DNA of 64,000 nt from Streptomyces sp. NBC_00539 (GCF_036346105.1 NZ_CP107811.1:2238501-2302500), one strand, 5' to 3'. Numbered from the stretch's first letter, positions 9,343 to 21,012 are shown. Notes: a model not told the origin generated them from the letters alone. Made by a program: numbers and translations.

Positions 9343-9389
9343 ACCGTTGGACATCCCCACGATCTCCGTTACCGTTGGGACATCCAACG
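9343..9389. promoter_or_regulatory. MarR operator pair
   Basis: CGTTGG-GACAT-CCAACG (9373-9389) is a perfect 6-5-6 inverted repeat. A related copy, ACCGTTGGACATCCCCACG, starts at 9343. Both lie in the gap between the divergent MarR and reductase genes, about one helical turn multiple apart. Confidence 0.6.
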
Positions 9390-9410
9390 AAATCGATCGA
9401 GGGAGGTTCC

Positions 9411-10334
9411 GTGCTGCGTGTCCGGTACGAGGTCAACGGCGGCCCCGAGGTGCTGTTCGGCGAGGAAGCCGAAGTCCCCCGCCCGTCGGCCGGCGAGCTG
9501 CTGGTCCGCGTGGAGGCGATCGGCGTCACCCTGCCCACCGTCCGCAAGGTGCGCGAGAGCAGCGAGCCGATGCCGCTGGGCGGCGAGGTCGCCGGCACCG
9601 TGGAGGCCCTCGGCGCCGGCGTGACGGGCTTCGCCGTCGGCGACCGCGTCACCGGACTCTGCTTCGCCCAGGCCTACGCGGAGTTCGCCGTCCTGCACAC
9701 CGCCATGGCCTCACGCGTCCCCGACGGCGCGAGCGCCGTCGAGGCGATCGCCCTCGTGCGCAGCGGCCTGGTGGCGCGCGGGGCGTACGAGGCCGCCCGC
9801 CCGGAGCCCGGCGAGTCGGTCCTGGTGACGGCGGCGGCCAGCGCCACCGGCACGCTCGCGCTCCAGTACGCCAGGGCGGGTGGCGCCGGGCGGGTGGTGG
9901 CCGCCGTCAGCGACCCCGCCAAGGGGGACTTCGTCCGCTCCCTCGGCGCCGACGAGGTCGTGCTGTACCGGGACGACGACTGGGGAGACCCGTACGACAT
10001 CGTCCTGGACGGCGTCGGAGGCGACCTGCTCTCCCCCGCCGTACGCGCCCTCGCGCCCGGCGGCCGCCTGGTGGCCTTCGGCTCCGGCGGCGGCACGGTG
10101 GAGGCGTACGAGCTGCTGGTCCGCGGCGCGTCGGTGATCGGCTTCCAGATGCGGGCCATCGCCCTCGGCAAGCCGGCGCTGTACGCCCGCTGGCTGCGCG
10201 AGGTGTGGCAGATGCGGGACGCGGGCACCCTGCGCGCGTCGGTCCACGAGGAGATCCCGCTGGCCGAGGCGGCCCGCGCGCACACGGTGGTCGAGCGGCG
10301 CCGCAACCTCGGCAAGGTGGTGCTCGTGCCGTGA
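9411..10334 (+). CDS. Zinc-free MDR oxidoreductase (quinone reductase type)
   Basis: NAD(P)H-dependent reductase of 307 residues. It has the N-terminal GroES-like domain (LLVRVEAIGVTLPTVRK, LGGEVAGTVEALGAGV) and a Rossmann domain with the loop TAAASATGTLALQYARAGG. No zinc-binding cysteine pattern is present. GTG at 9411 follows GGGAGG after four bases; an ATG 12 codons further upstream would fall inside the operator, so I reject it. It is divergent from the MarR gene with shared operators, a layout typical of electrophile- or quinone-induced detoxification. The end meets a hairpin shared with pruA. Confidence 0.87.
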   Translation: MLRVRYEVNGGPEVLFGEEAEVPRPSAGELLVRVEAIGVTLPTVRKVRESSEPMPLGGEVAGTVEALGAGVTGFAVGDRVTGLCFAQAYAEFAVLHTAMASRVPDGASAVEAIALVRSGLVARGAYEAARPEPGESVLVTAAASATGTLALQYARAGGAGRVVAAVSDPAKGDFVRSLGADEVVLYRDDDWGDPYDIVLDGVGGDLLSPAVRALAPGGRLVAFGSGGGTVEAYELLVRGASVIGFQMRAIALGKPALYARWLREVWQMRDAGTLRASVHEEIPLAEAARAHTVVERRRNLGKVVLVP

Positions 10335-10353
10335 CCCCGCTCTCCCGGACATG

Positions 10354-10403
10354 GAAACCGCCCCCGATCCGGACTTGGGGGTACCGGAACGGGGGCGGGG
10401 TTC
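10354..10403. terminator. Bidirectional terminator, reductase / pruA
   Basis: A long imperfect stem (GAAACCGCCCCCG near 10354 with CGGGGGCGGGGTTC ending 10403) sits between two convergent stop codons. Confidence 0.65.
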
Positions 10404-10415
10404 AGCGGGGGGCCG

Positions 10416-12047
<1,632 letters not shown>

Positions 12048-12079
12048 GGGGCTGGTAACTCCTTGAGCTAGTTCTGGAC

Positions 12080-13006
12080 CTAGTTCTTGGTGATCATCGA
12101 GCGGAGGAAGAAGAGGAGGTTGGCCGGCTTCTCCGCCAGGCGGCGCATGAAGTAGCCGTACCAGTCCGTCCCGTAGGCGGTGTAGACACGCATCCGGTGG
12201 CCCTCGGCGGCCAGCCGCAGGTGCTCTTCGCCGCGGATGCCGTACAGCATCTGGAACTCGTACTCGTCCAGTTTGCGCCCGGCCGCCCGCGCGAGCTCCT
12301 GTGCGATGGCGATCAGACGCGGGTCGTGGGACCCGATCATCGGGTACCCCTCGCCCTCCATCAGGACTTTCATGATCCGGACGTACGCCTTGTCGATCTC
12401 GGCTTTGTCCTGGTAGGCGACCTCGGCGGGCTCCTTGTAGGCACCCTTGACGATGCGCACGCGGCTGCCGGCGGCGGCGAGGCGCCGGGCGTCGGCCTCG
12501 GTGCGGAAGAGGTAGGCCTGGATCACGCAGCCGGTCTGCGGGAAGTCGCGGCGCAGCTCCTCGTGGATGGCGAACATCGAGTCGAGGGTGGTGTGGTCCT
12601 CGGCGTCCAGGGTGACGGTGGTGCCGATGGCGGCGGCGGCCTCGACGACGGGGCGGACGTTGGCGAGCGCCAGCTCGTGACCGCCCTCCAGCGCCTGTCC
12701 GAACATGGACAGCTTGACGGACATCTCGGCCTTGTCGCCCAGACCGAGGGCGCCGAGCCGCTCGATCAGCTCCAGGTAGGCGTCCCGCGCGGCGTGGGAC
12801 TGCTCCACGGTGGTGATGTCCTCGCCGACCACGTCGAGGGTGACCTCAAGGCCCTTGCGCGTGAGGTCTTCGACGATCGGGATGACCTGGTCGACCGTCT
12901 CACCGGGGATGAACCGGTTCACCACGGGCTTGGTCACGGGGGCGGCAGAGACGATTCGGCGCATCTTGTCGCTGCGCGACGCGGCGAGGATCGCGGGACC
13001 CAGCAC
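12080..13006 (-). CDS. putB: Proline dehydrogenase (monofunctional, FAD)
   Basis: First enzyme of proline catabolism, a flavoprotein TIM barrel that oxidises proline to pyrroline-5-carboxylate and passes electrons to the respiratory chain. It has 308 residues, the size of monofunctional Gram-positive PutB. Conserved parts include VKLSMFGQAL, TLDAEDHTTLD, GCVIQAYLFRTEAD, RIVKGAYKEP and the C-terminal YGTDWYGYFMRRLAEKP. I use GTG at 13006 (MLGPAILAASRSDKM) with GGAGG six bases upstream; the frame runs 36 codons further upstream but without family similarity. It is the promoter-proximal gene of putB-pruA and divergent from a PucR-type regulator. Confidence 0.95.
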   Translation of the reverse strand: MLGPAILAASRSDKMRRIVSAAPVTKPVVNRFIPGETVDQVIPIVEDLTRKGLEVTLDVVGEDITTVEQSHAARDAYLELIERLGALGLGDKAEMSVKLSMFGQALEGGHELALANVRPVVEAAAAIGTTVTLDAEDHTTLDSMFAIHEELRRDFPQTGCVIQAYLFRTEADARRLAAAGSRVRIVKGAYKEPAEVAYQDKAEIDKAYVRIMKVLMEGEGYPMIGSHDPRLIAIAQELARAAGRKLDEYEFQMLYGIRGEEHLRLAAEGHRMRVYTAYGTDWYGYFMRRLAEKPANLLFFLRSMITKN

Positions 13007-13103
13007 GGGGCACCTCCAACGGGTGGCAGAAGCGGACATACGATCCGTCGCCGGATGGGCGGAGGACGTAAGAAAAACGCAAGTAAAACCACCGTGAAAC
13101 CTA

Positions 13104-13138
13104 AGGATCTCCACGATCCTCTGCTATCGACAGCTGTC
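13104..13138. promoter_or_regulatory. Candidate put operators
   Basis: Two perfect symmetric sites lie in the 199-bp gap between putB and the divergent PucR gene: AGGATC-TCCAC-GATCCT at 13104-13120 and the palindrome GACAGCTGTC at 13129-13138. The surrounding DNA is the most AT-rich of this neighbourhood, as expected for promoters. Binding protein not proven. Confidence 0.45.
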
Positions 13139-13205
13139 ACGCATCCGTGGCGGCTATCTCATACATATGTCTGACGACCGGTGCGCAGGGTGGGAGAATG
13201 TGCGG

Positions 13206-14348
13206 GTGAAGGGCGATTACCAGGACCTGGTGGACGAGATCTCGGCGCTGGTCGGCGCCCCGGCGACGCTGGAGAACCGGGACTTCCGCCTCATCGCCTT
13301 CGGCGCGCACGACAGCGACGACGATCTCGCCATGGACCCGGTACGGACCCGTTCGATCCTCACCCGGCAGTCCACCGCGGCCGTCCGCGCCTGGTTCGAG
13401 GCGTTCGGCATCGCCCGCGCCACCGGACCGGTACGGATCCCGGCGGCGCCCGACGCGGGGGTGCTCCGGGGCCGGACCTGCCTCCCCGTGCGGTACCGGG
13501 GCATCGTGCAGGGCTACGTGTGGCTCCTGGATCCGGAGCCCGGATCCGGCGAGGGACCCGGCCCGGCGGCGCTGGCCTCCGCCATGGAGGTCGCCGAGCG
13601 GATCGGGGTGCTGCTCGCGCAGGAGGCCAGGGCGGGGGCGGACCTCTCGCGGGAGTTCCGTACCGCCCTCACCGCCGGGCGGGGCTGGGAGCGGGAGATG
13701 GCGGAGGCCGCGCTGCGCTCCGCCCTCGGCCCGGACGGGGACGGCCTGCACACCGTGGTGTGCCTGACCCCGTGGGCCGCGGAGGCGCCGGGCTCGGTGG
13801 CGGGCGCGGCGGCGGTGTGCGTGGCCCCGTCCCCGGGGCCGCCGGGGCTGGCCGTGCTGGTCAGGCTCCGCTCGGCGGACGCGCTGACCCCGGCAGAGAC
13901 GGTGGCGGCCCGGCTGCTGCCCCGGGACACCGCCGCGGCCACCGCCGGGATCGCGGAGCCCCGTCGCGGGACGGCGGGGCTCGCCGACGCCTGGTCCCAG
14001 GCCTGGGCCGCGGCCCGGGCGGCGGCCGCGCAGCCCCGGCTCGGCCCGGTGGCCCGCTGGTCGGCGATCGGCCCGTACCGGATGCTGGCCACCCTGGCGA
14101 CGACCCCGCCGGACGACCCGGCGACCCGCGCACTCCTCGCCCCCGCCCACCGCGAACTGGCCCGCACGGCGGAGGTCTTCCTCGACTGCGCGGGCCAAGC
14201 CGGCCGCGCGGCAGCCGCCCTCGGCATCCACCGCCAGACCCTGTACTACCGCCTGGGCAGAGTGGAGCACCTGACGGGCCTCGACCTGGACGAGGGCGAG
14301 GACCGCCTCCTGCTCCACATGGCCCTCAAAACGGCCCGCCTGCGCTGA
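13206..14348 (+). CDS. PucR-type regulator, probable proline-responsive activator
   Basis: Transcription factor of about 380 residues. The N-terminal half ([35 protein letters not shown]) is the sensor common to PutR-like proteins. The C-terminal [26 protein letters not shown] is the PucR helix-turn-helix (about residues 330-365). I prefer GTG at 13206 ([11 protein letters not shown]), which has GGGAG nine bases before it; ATG at 13167 and GTG at 13200 are alternatives. Its divergence from putB-pruA suggests it activates proline use, as known for the Streptomyces and Bacillus relatives. Very Ala/Arg-rich in the centre. Confidence 0.85.
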   Translation: MKGDYQDLVDEISALVGAPATLENRDFRLIAFGAHDSDDDLAMDPVRTRSILTRQSTAAVRAWFEAFGIARATGPVRIPAAPDAGVLRGRTCLPVRYRGIVQGYVWLLDPEPGSGEGPGPAALASAMEVAERIGVLLAQEARAGADLSREFRTALTAGRGWEREMAEAALRSALGPDGDGLHTVVCLTPWAAEAPGSVAGAAAVCVAPSPGPPGLAVLVRLRSADALTPAETVAARLLPRDTAAATAGIAEPRRGTAGLADAWSQAWAAARAAAAQPRLGPVARWSAIGPYRMLATLATTPPDDPATRALLAPAHRELARTAEVFLDCAGQAGRAAAALGIHRQTLYYRLGRVEHLTGLDLDEGEDRLLLHMALKTARLR

Positions 14349-14357
14349 CCGGGGCGG

Positions 14358-15518
14358 TCACTTGGCCGCGAACGGGCCGCCGGCTCCGAAGGCGTGTTCC
14401 GCGAAGCGTTCGCCGATGCGGCGGTGGCCGGTGGCGTCGGGGTGGATGCCGTCCGGGAGGGGGAGGCCGGCGAGGTCCGGCTCGCCGTAGAGGGCGCGGC
14501 CGTCCAGGTAGTGCAGGTGGGGGTCCTGCGCCGCCCGGGCCGCGGTGATCCGGGCCAGCTCGTCACGGATGACGTTGAGCGTCAGCCGCCCGGCGGCCCG
14601 CTCCGCCGGGTCGCCCGTCGCCCGGAACCTCAACGTCCCGCCCTCGAACTCCGGCGCGAGGGGCCCGGGAGTGTCCTCCTGGACCGGGCACAGGATCGGC
14701 GAGACGACGAGCAGCGGCACGCTCGGGTGCCCCTCGCGGAGGGTGTCGAGGAAGCCGTGGACCGCCGGACCGAAGGCGCGCAGCCGCATCAGGTCGGTGT
14801 TGACCAGGTTGATGCCGATCTTGACGCTGATCAGGTCGGCGGGGGTGTCCCGCATGGCCCGGGCGGTGAACGGGTCGAGCAGGGCGTTGCCGCCGAATCC
14901 GAGGTTGATCAGCTCCACGCCGCCCGCGCGCGCGGCGACGGCCGGCCACGTCCCGGTCGGACCGGAGTCCCTCGAACCGTGGCTGATCGAACTGCCGTGG
15001 TGCAGCCACACCCTGCGGCCGTGGCCGGCCGCCTCCCCGACGGGCGCGTCGGTGCGCAGGGCCACCAGCTCGGTGATCTCCGCCTGGGGCAGCCAGATCT
15101 CGATGTCCTTCTCCGCGGCGGCCAGCCCGGTGAACCGGACGGTGGCGACCGGCCCGGGCTCGGTCACCGTGGATCCGGTCGCCATGTCGACGGTGAGCAC
15201 GTTCCCGCCGACGGCGGCGGCCCGGGCCGTCACGCGGCCGTCGACGACCAGTTCGTACACGCCGTCCGGCTGCGCCGGGGCGCCCCGATAGGCCACCTTC
15301 GTGGGCAGGACGTCCAGTTCGACGGCGGTGGTGCGACTGCGGAACGCGAGGCGGACACCGGAGGGCTGGGACTCGACCATCGCGAGGTAGGGGTCGGGGC
15401 ACTGCCTGCGCGCCCAGCCCGGCAGCCGGTGGGGGAGCAAGCCGTGCGCGGTGCGCTCCAGTTCGAGCGCACCGCGCAGGATGTGGGGTCCGACAGGGGT
15501 GGTGGTCCAGTCCGCCAC
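14358..15518 (-). CDS. SGNH/GDSL-type hydrolase
   Basis: Esterase or lipase fold of 386 residues with no signal peptide. A beta-sandwich-like N-terminal half (about 1-155) precedes the SGNH domain. The nucleophile block is HGSSISHGS, block II glycine is in LGFGGNALLD, block III is KIGINLVN, and the catalytic Asp-His pair is DGIHPDATGH close to the C-terminus. GTG at 15518 (VADWTTTPVGPH) has AAGGAGG five bases upstream. This two-domain layout resembles carbohydrate esterases, which deacetylate polysaccharides, but substrate cannot be fixed. It is convergent with the PucR gene, nine bases apart. Confidence 0.85.
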   Translation of the reverse strand: MADWTTTPVGPHILRGALELERTAHGLLPHRLPGWARRQCPDPYLAMVESQPSGVRLAFRSRTTAVELDVLPTKVAYRGAPAQPDGVYELVVDGRVTARAAAVGGNVLTVDMATGSTVTEPGPVATVRFTGLAAAEKDIEIWLPQAEITELVALRTDAPVGEAAGHGRRVWLHHGSSISHGSRDSGPTGTWPAVAARAGGVELINLGFGGNALLDPFTARAMRDTPADLISVKIGINLVNTDLMRLRAFGPAVHGFLDTLREGHPSVPLLVVSPILCPVQEDTPGPLAPEFEGGTLRFRATGDPAERAAGRLTLNVIRDELARITAARAAQDPHLHYLDGRALYGEPDLAGLPLPDGIHPDATGHRRIGERFAEHAFGAGGPFAAK

Positions 15519-15593
15519 TTTGGCCTCCTTAAGGGGTGACCAGCGACGATAGCCACACGGCATGACGGGGCGCCGCATGGTTTTCCCCCGGCC

Positions 15594-15629
15594 CCCTGGC
15601 ATCCCCCGGCTCCCTGGCATCCCCCGGCT
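15594..15629. repeat. Tandem 18-bp repeat (2 copies)
   Basis: Two exact adjacent copies of CCCTGGCATCCCCCGGCT lie in the 130-bp gap between the SGNH hydrolase start and the TetR stop. Confidence 0.75.
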
Positions 15630-15648
15630 TCGCCGCCCGCCCGGCCCG

Positions 15649-16254
15649 CTACGCGCCGTCGTCGCCCTTCGCCTGTCCCCCCGCGGCCCGGAAGATGCCC
15701 TCGGCGGCCATGCGCATGCCCTCGGTGAACTCCTCGGCCGTGGCCGCCGACTCGGGATCGAAGATCCACTGGATCATCAGGCCGTTCAGGAGCGCCTGGT
15801 AGAACGCTCCGAGCGTGCGTACGTCCCGGTCCGTCAGCTCGTCCTCCGGCCGGCCCGTCATCAGCGCGATCATGCCCTTGCGCCCCTCGCCCTGCGAGGC
15901 GGCGAGGAGTTGGCGCAGCTGCGGCAGCCGCTCGCCGCCGAGTGCGACCTCCATGCTCGCCGCCCACAGCGGGCCGCTCTGCTCGTGCCCGGACACGACG
16001 CCCTCCCACACCGAGCGGAACCGTTCCAGCGAGCCGTCCTCGCCGACCCGGTCGGCCGTCCAGGTGTCGCCCCACTGCTGGATGAGTTCGATGTAGGCCT
16101 GGGTCAGCAGCGCGTCCTTGGAGCCGTAGTGGTAACCGATGGACGCCAGGTTGGTACCCGAGGCGTTGACGATGTCGCGCGCGGTGGTCCGCACGAAACC
16201 CTTCTCCATCAGGCACTTCTTCGCGCCCACGAGCAGATCTTCACGATGTCCCAT
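15649..16254 (-). CDS. TetR-family transcriptional regulator
   Basis: Repressor of 201 residues. The N-terminal helix-turn-helix is about residues 8-55 (EKGFVRTTARDIVNASGTNL, ASIGYHYGSKDALLTQAY); the rest is a ligand-binding helical domain with a TetR C-terminal fold typical of efflux repressors. ATG at 16254. A much longer frame continues upstream through the divergent transporter on the opposite strand and is a shadow. The 102-bp gap to the divergent MFS gene contains four copies of a GACAAGCGT-like element, so it almost certainly represses that pump and itself. Confidence 0.92.
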   Translation of the reverse strand: MGHREDLLVGAKKCLMEKGFVRTTARDIVNASGTNLASIGYHYGSKDALLTQAYIELIQQWGDTWTADRVGEDGSLERFRSVWEGVVSGHEQSGPLWAASMEVALGGERLPQLRQLLAASQGEGRKGMIALMTGRPEDELTDRDVRTLGAFYQALLNGLMIQWIFDPESAATAEEFTEGMRMAAEGIFRAAGGQAKGDDGA

Positions 16255-16269
16255 GGCCGCAGCATAACA

Positions 16270-16341
16270 AGACAAGCGTCCTAGACGAGCGTCTCTGACA
16301 AACGTTCCACACAGTCGTACTAGACAAGCGTTTATGACGTC
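16270..16341. promoter_or_regulatory. TetR operator array
   Basis: Copies of AGACAAGCGT occur at 16270-16279 and 16322-16331, with variants AGACGAGCGTCT (16283-16294, palindromic arms AGACG/CGTCT) and TGACAAACGTT (16296-16306). GACGTCT follows at 16335-16341. They fill the gap between the divergent TetR and MFS genes. Confidence 0.65.
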
Positions 16342-16356
16342 TGTACATTTCTTCTC

Positions 16357-17898
16357 ATGACGAACCCCGCTGCTACAGCACGCCTCGCCGGCCGCCGTGA
16401 ATGGATCGCCTTCACCGTCCTCGTGCTGCCCCTGCTCCTGGTCTCGATGGACGTATCCGTCCTCTACTTCGCCATCCCCGCCATCACCCGGCAGCTGGAC
16501 CCGAGCGCGACCCAGCAGCTGTGGATCTTCGACAGCTACGCCTTCGCCCTCTCCGGACTCCTCATCACCATGGGTTCGCTGGGCGACCGGATCGGCCGCC
16601 GCAAGCTGCTGCTGATGGGCGCGGCCGCCTTCGGCCTCGCCTCCGTCGGCGCCGCCTACGCCACCAGCCCCGAGATGCTCATCGCGGCCCGCGTCCTCCT
16701 CGGCATCGGCGGTGCGACCCTGATGCCGTCCACGCTGGCGCTGGTGCGCAACCTCTTCCAGGACGACAAGCAGCGCGGCCAGGCCATCGCGATCTGGTCC
16801 GGCGTCATGACCGGCGGCATCGCACTCGGTTCCGTGATGAGCGGCCTGATGCTGAACCACTTCTGGTGGGGTTCGGTCTTCCTCATCAACGTCCCCGCGA
16901 TGCTGCTCCTGCTGCTCCTGGTCCCCGTGCTGGTCCCGGAGTTCAAGGACCCGGCCCCCGGCCGCTTCGACCTGCTGAGCGTCCCGCTCTCGATGGCCGC
17001 CGTCCTGCCGCTGGTGTACGGCCTCAAGGAGATCGCCGCCGAGGGCTTCGAGCCGCTCTACCTCGGCTGCGTCGCGGTCGGCCTGGTCTTCGGCTACGTC
17101 TTCCTGCGCCGCCAGCGCACCCGTGAGGACGCCATGATCAGCCGGGCGCTCTTCCGGGGCCGCGGCTTCGGCGCCGGCATCGGCCTCAACACCGTCGCCG
17201 CCTTCGCCATGATGGGTTCGGCCTACTTCACCACCCAGTACCTCCAGTCGGTCCTGGGCATGGGCACCCTCGAAGCGGCCCTGTGGAGCCTCGCCCCCTC
17301 GCTGGCCATCGGCGCCGCCGCCCCCGTCGGAGCGGCCCTCGCCCAGAAGACCGACCGGGCCCACGTCATCGCCGGCGGGTTCGTCCTCGCCGCGGTCGGA
17401 TTCGCCCTGATGGGGCTCCTCGACACCGACTCGCTGTGGCTGCTGCTGGTCGCGGCCGGCGTCCTCGCCTCCGGCATCGTGACGGTGATGTCCCTCGTCT
17501 CCGACATGGCGCTGGGTTCGGCCCCCGCCGAGAAGGCCGGTTCGGCCGCCTCCCTGCTGGAGACGGGCCAGGAGTTCGGCGGGGCCCTCGGGATGGCGCT
17601 CCTCGGCAGCCTCGGCACCGCCGTCTACCGCGGTGACCTGGCCGGCTCGGACCCCGCCGTACGGGAGACCCTGGGCGGCGCGGTCGCGGTGGCCCAGCGG
17701 CTCGGCGGGGAGGCGGGCGGGCAGGTCCTCACGGTGGCCCGGGAGGCCTTCGTCCACGGGATGCGGTACGCGGCCTGGGGCGGCACGGCGTTGCTGCTCG
17801 CGGCGGCGGTGCTCGCGGTGGTCTCGATGCGGGGCATCGCCGCTCCTGCCCCGGCCGAGGCGGAGCCGGCCGAGGGTCCCGGAGCCCTCGTCCACTGA
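16357..17898 (+). CDS. MFS drug-efflux transporter, DHA2 (14-TMS) family
   Basis: Proton-coupled exporter of 513 residues in the inner membrane. The alternation of hydrophobic segments fits 14 helices. Motif A is GSLGDRIGRRKLLLMGA after TMS2, and LLGIGGATLMPSTLALVRNLF carries the family motif of the EmrB/QacA branch in TMS4-5. WIFDSYAFALSGLLI is also typical. ATG at 16357. It is controlled, by inference, by the divergent TetR gene through the operator repeats. Substrate unknown; relatives export antibiotics and antiseptics. Confidence 0.93.
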   Translation: MTNPAATARLAGRREWIAFTVLVLPLLLVSMDVSVLYFAIPAITRQLDPSATQQLWIFDSYAFALSGLLITMGSLGDRIGRRKLLLMGAAAFGLASVGAAYATSPEMLIAARVLLGIGGATLMPSTLALVRNLFQDDKQRGQAIAIWSGVMTGGIALGSVMSGLMLNHFWWGSVFLINVPAMLLLLLLVPVLVPEFKDPAPGRFDLLSVPLSMAAVLPLVYGLKEIAAEGFEPLYLGCVAVGLVFGYVFLRRQRTREDAMISRALFRGRGFGAGIGLNTVAAFAMMGSAYFTTQYLQSVLGMGTLEAALWSLAPSLAIGAAAPVGAALAQKTDRAHVIAGGFVLAAVGFALMGLLDTDSLWLLLVAAGVLASGIVTVMSLVSDMALGSAPAEKAGSAASLLETGQEFGGALGMALLGSLGTAVYRGDLAGSDPAVRETLGGAVAVAQRLGGEAGGQVLTVAREAFVHGMRYAAWGGTALLLAAAVLAVVSMRGIAAPAPAEAEPAEGPGALVH

Positions 17899-17916
17899 GC
17901 CTCGTACACGAAAAAA

Positions 17917-17950
17917 GCGGAAGGGCCCGGGGGAACCCGGGCCCTTCCGC
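17917..17950 (-). terminator. serA/MFS terminator with U-tract
   Basis: A perfect 15-bp stem (17917-17931 with 17936-17950) with a GGAA loop. Six A on the + strand (17911-17916) give a U-tract for serA transcripts, and the hairpin also faces the MFS gene end. Confidence 0.9.
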
Positions 17951-17965
17951 CGCGCGTACGGCAGA

Positions 17966-19555
17966 TCAGGTGAGGCTGACCGTGCGCGCCGAGACGGCGC
18001 CGATCTCGGCGGCGATGTCCGCGAGGACGTTGGCCGGGACCTCCGCGTCGACGGTGAGGACGCCGAGCGCCTCGCCGCCCTCCTCGGCGCGGGCGACCTG
18101 CATGCCCGCGATGTTCAGGCCGGCTTCGCCGAGGATGCGGCCGACGGTGCCGACGACGCCCGGGCGGTCGGCGTAGCGCAGGACGATCATCTGGTCGGCG
18201 AGCGCGAGGTCGAGGTCGTACTCGCCGATGCCGACGATCTTCTGCAGGTGCTTGGGGCCCGCGAGCGTGCCGGAGACCGAGATCTCCTGACCGTCCGACA
18301 GGGTGCCGCGCACGGTCACCACGTTGCGGTGGTCCGGGGACTCCGAGCTGGTGGTCAGCCGGACCTCGACGCCGCGCTCCTGCGCGAACAGCGGCGCGTT
18401 GACGTAGGAGACCGTCTCGTCGACGACGTCCTCGAACACACCCTTGAGGGCGGAGAGTTCCAGCACCTTGACGTCGTGCTGGGTGATCTCGCCGCAGACC
18501 TCGACGTCGAGGCGGACCGCGACCTCGCCCGCGAGGGCGGTGAAGATGCGGCCGAGCTTCTCGGCGAGCGGCAGACCGGGACGCACGTCCTCGGCGATGA
18601 CGCCGCCCTGGACGTTGACCGCGTCGGGCACGAGCTCACCGGCGAGGGCGAGGCGCACCGACTTGGCGACCGAGACACCGGCCTTCTCCTGGGCCTCGTC
18701 CGTGGACGCGCCGAGGTGCGGGGTGCAGACGACCTGGTCGAGCTCGAACAGCGGGGAGTCCGTGCAGGGTTCCTTCGCGTACACGTCCAGGCCGGCGCCG
18801 GCGACGCGGCCCTCCTTGATGGCGGAGTACAGCGCGGCCTCGTCCACGATCCCGCCGCGGGCGGCGTTGACGATGCGGACGGACGGCTTCACCTTGTGCA
18901 GGGCCTCGTCCCCGATGAGACCGAGGGTCTCGGGGGTCTTGGGCAGGTGCACGGTGATGAAGTCCGCGACCTCCAGCAGCTCGTCCAGCGTCAGCATCTT
19001 GACGCCCATCTGGGCGGCGCGCGCGGGCTGTACGTAGGGGTCGTACGCGACGACCTTCATGCCGAAGGCGGACATGCGCTGGGCGACGAGGACGCCGATG
19101 CGGCCGAGGCCGACGACACCGAGGGTCTTCTCGCTCAGCTCGACGCCGGTGTACTTGTTCCGCTTCCACTCGCCGTTCTTGAGGGCGGTGTTGGCCTGCG
19201 GGATGTTGCGGGCGGTGGCGACGAGCAGGCCGCAGGCCAGTTCGGCGGCGGTCACGATGTTCGAGGTCGGCGCGTTCACGACCATCACGCCGGCCTTGGT
19301 GGCGGCGGAGACGTCGACGTTGTCCAGGCCGACACCGGCGCGGGCGACGACCTTGAGCTTCTTCGCGGCGGCGATGGCCTCGGCGTCGACCTTGGTGGCG
19401 GAGCGCACCAGGATCGCGTCGACGTCCGCGATCGCGGGCAGCAGTTCCGCGCGGTCGGCTCCGTTGACGTGCCGGATCTCGAAGTCAGGGCCGAGCGCGT
19501 CCACGGTGGCGGGCGACAGCTCTTCGGCGATGAGTACGACAGGTTTCGAGCTCAC
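17966..19555 (-). CDS. serA: D-3-phosphoglycerate dehydrogenase
   Basis: First enzyme of serine synthesis, oxidising 3-phosphoglycerate with NAD. The 529-residue length is that of the long actinobacterial type: catalytic and NAD domains (GLGRIGVLVAQRMSAFGMKV, NAARGGIVDEAALY, CTPHLGASTDEAQ), then an intervening domain and a C-terminal ACT domain (about 455-529) that binds serine for feedback inhibition. I use GTG at 19555 (MSSKPVVLIAEELS) with GAGG six bases upstream; GTG at 19567 is in frame but adds residues not seen in relatives. A 306-bp leader with inverted repeats separates it from ilvC. Assignment is certain. Confidence 0.96.
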   Translation of the reverse strand: MSSKPVVLIAEELSPATVDALGPDFEIRHVNGADRAELLPAIADVDAILVRSATKVDAEAIAAAKKLKVVARAGVGLDNVDVSAATKAGVMVVNAPTSNIVTAAELACGLLVATARNIPQANTALKNGEWKRNKYTGVELSEKTLGVVGLGRIGVLVAQRMSAFGMKVVAYDPYVQPARAAQMGVKMLTLDELLEVADFITVHLPKTPETLGLIGDEALHKVKPSVRIVNAARGGIVDEAALYSAIKEGRVAGAGLDVYAKEPCTDSPLFELDQVVCTPHLGASTDEAQEKAGVSVAKSVRLALAGELVPDAVNVQGGVIAEDVRPGLPLAEKLGRIFTALAGEVAVRLDVEVCGEITQHDVKVLELSALKGVFEDVVDETVSYVNAPLFAQERGVEVRLTTSSESPDHRNVVTVRGTLSDGQEISVSGTLAGPKHLQKIVGIGEYDLDLALADQMIVLRYADRPGVVGTVGRILGEAGLNIAGMQVARAEEGGEALGVLTVDAEVPANVLADIAAEIGAVSARTVSLT

Positions 19556-19861
19556 GTGGGTCCTCACAAGTCCAGTGCGGACGGCCGTCCCGACGGCCGC
19601 AGGCGGTGGAGGGGGTAGCCGCGTGGAAGACGCACGACACTGTGGGCCTGACGCGTTGTGTTGAGCAGTGTAGTAGCGCTTCCGGGCCGGAACTCCGCCT
19701 GTACGGAAGGATCACCCGTCCGTGATTGGCCGGGGTGGACAATCGGCGGCTTCGGAGGGTACCGATCCGGCCTGATCGGCTGCGCGGTGACACCGCGGCG
19801 GCCGGGGCCGGTGGTGTGCGGCGGGGCCGGGACACGGTCCCGGACCCGCCGCCTCACCGGA
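19556..19861 (-). promoter_or_regulatory. serA leader and promoter region
   Basis: No gene in this stretch. Read on the minus strand it holds the ilvC terminator, then ATCAC-N6-GTGAT (19711-19726), TTCCGG-G-CCGGAA (19680-19692) and a possible -10 element TACACT (19672-19667), about 115 bases before the serA start. The 13-bp repeat sits where the -35 region would be and may be an operator. Confidence 0.4.
19819..19851 (-). terminator. ilvC terminator hairpin
   Basis: A GC-rich stem with one bulge (arms about 19819-19831 and 19838-19851) starts 10 bases past the ilvC stop. It ends the ilvBNC transcription unit. Confidence 0.65.
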
Positions 19862-20968
<1,107 letters not shown>

Positions 20969-21012
20969 TCACCGGCGAGTCACATCGGGGGGCCGCCGCG
21001 CGGGGCGATCGG

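Noticed and set aside
16255-17895. N-terminal extension of the TetR frame
   Set aside because: It runs antisense through the MFS gene. The TetR fold begins exactly at ATG 16254.
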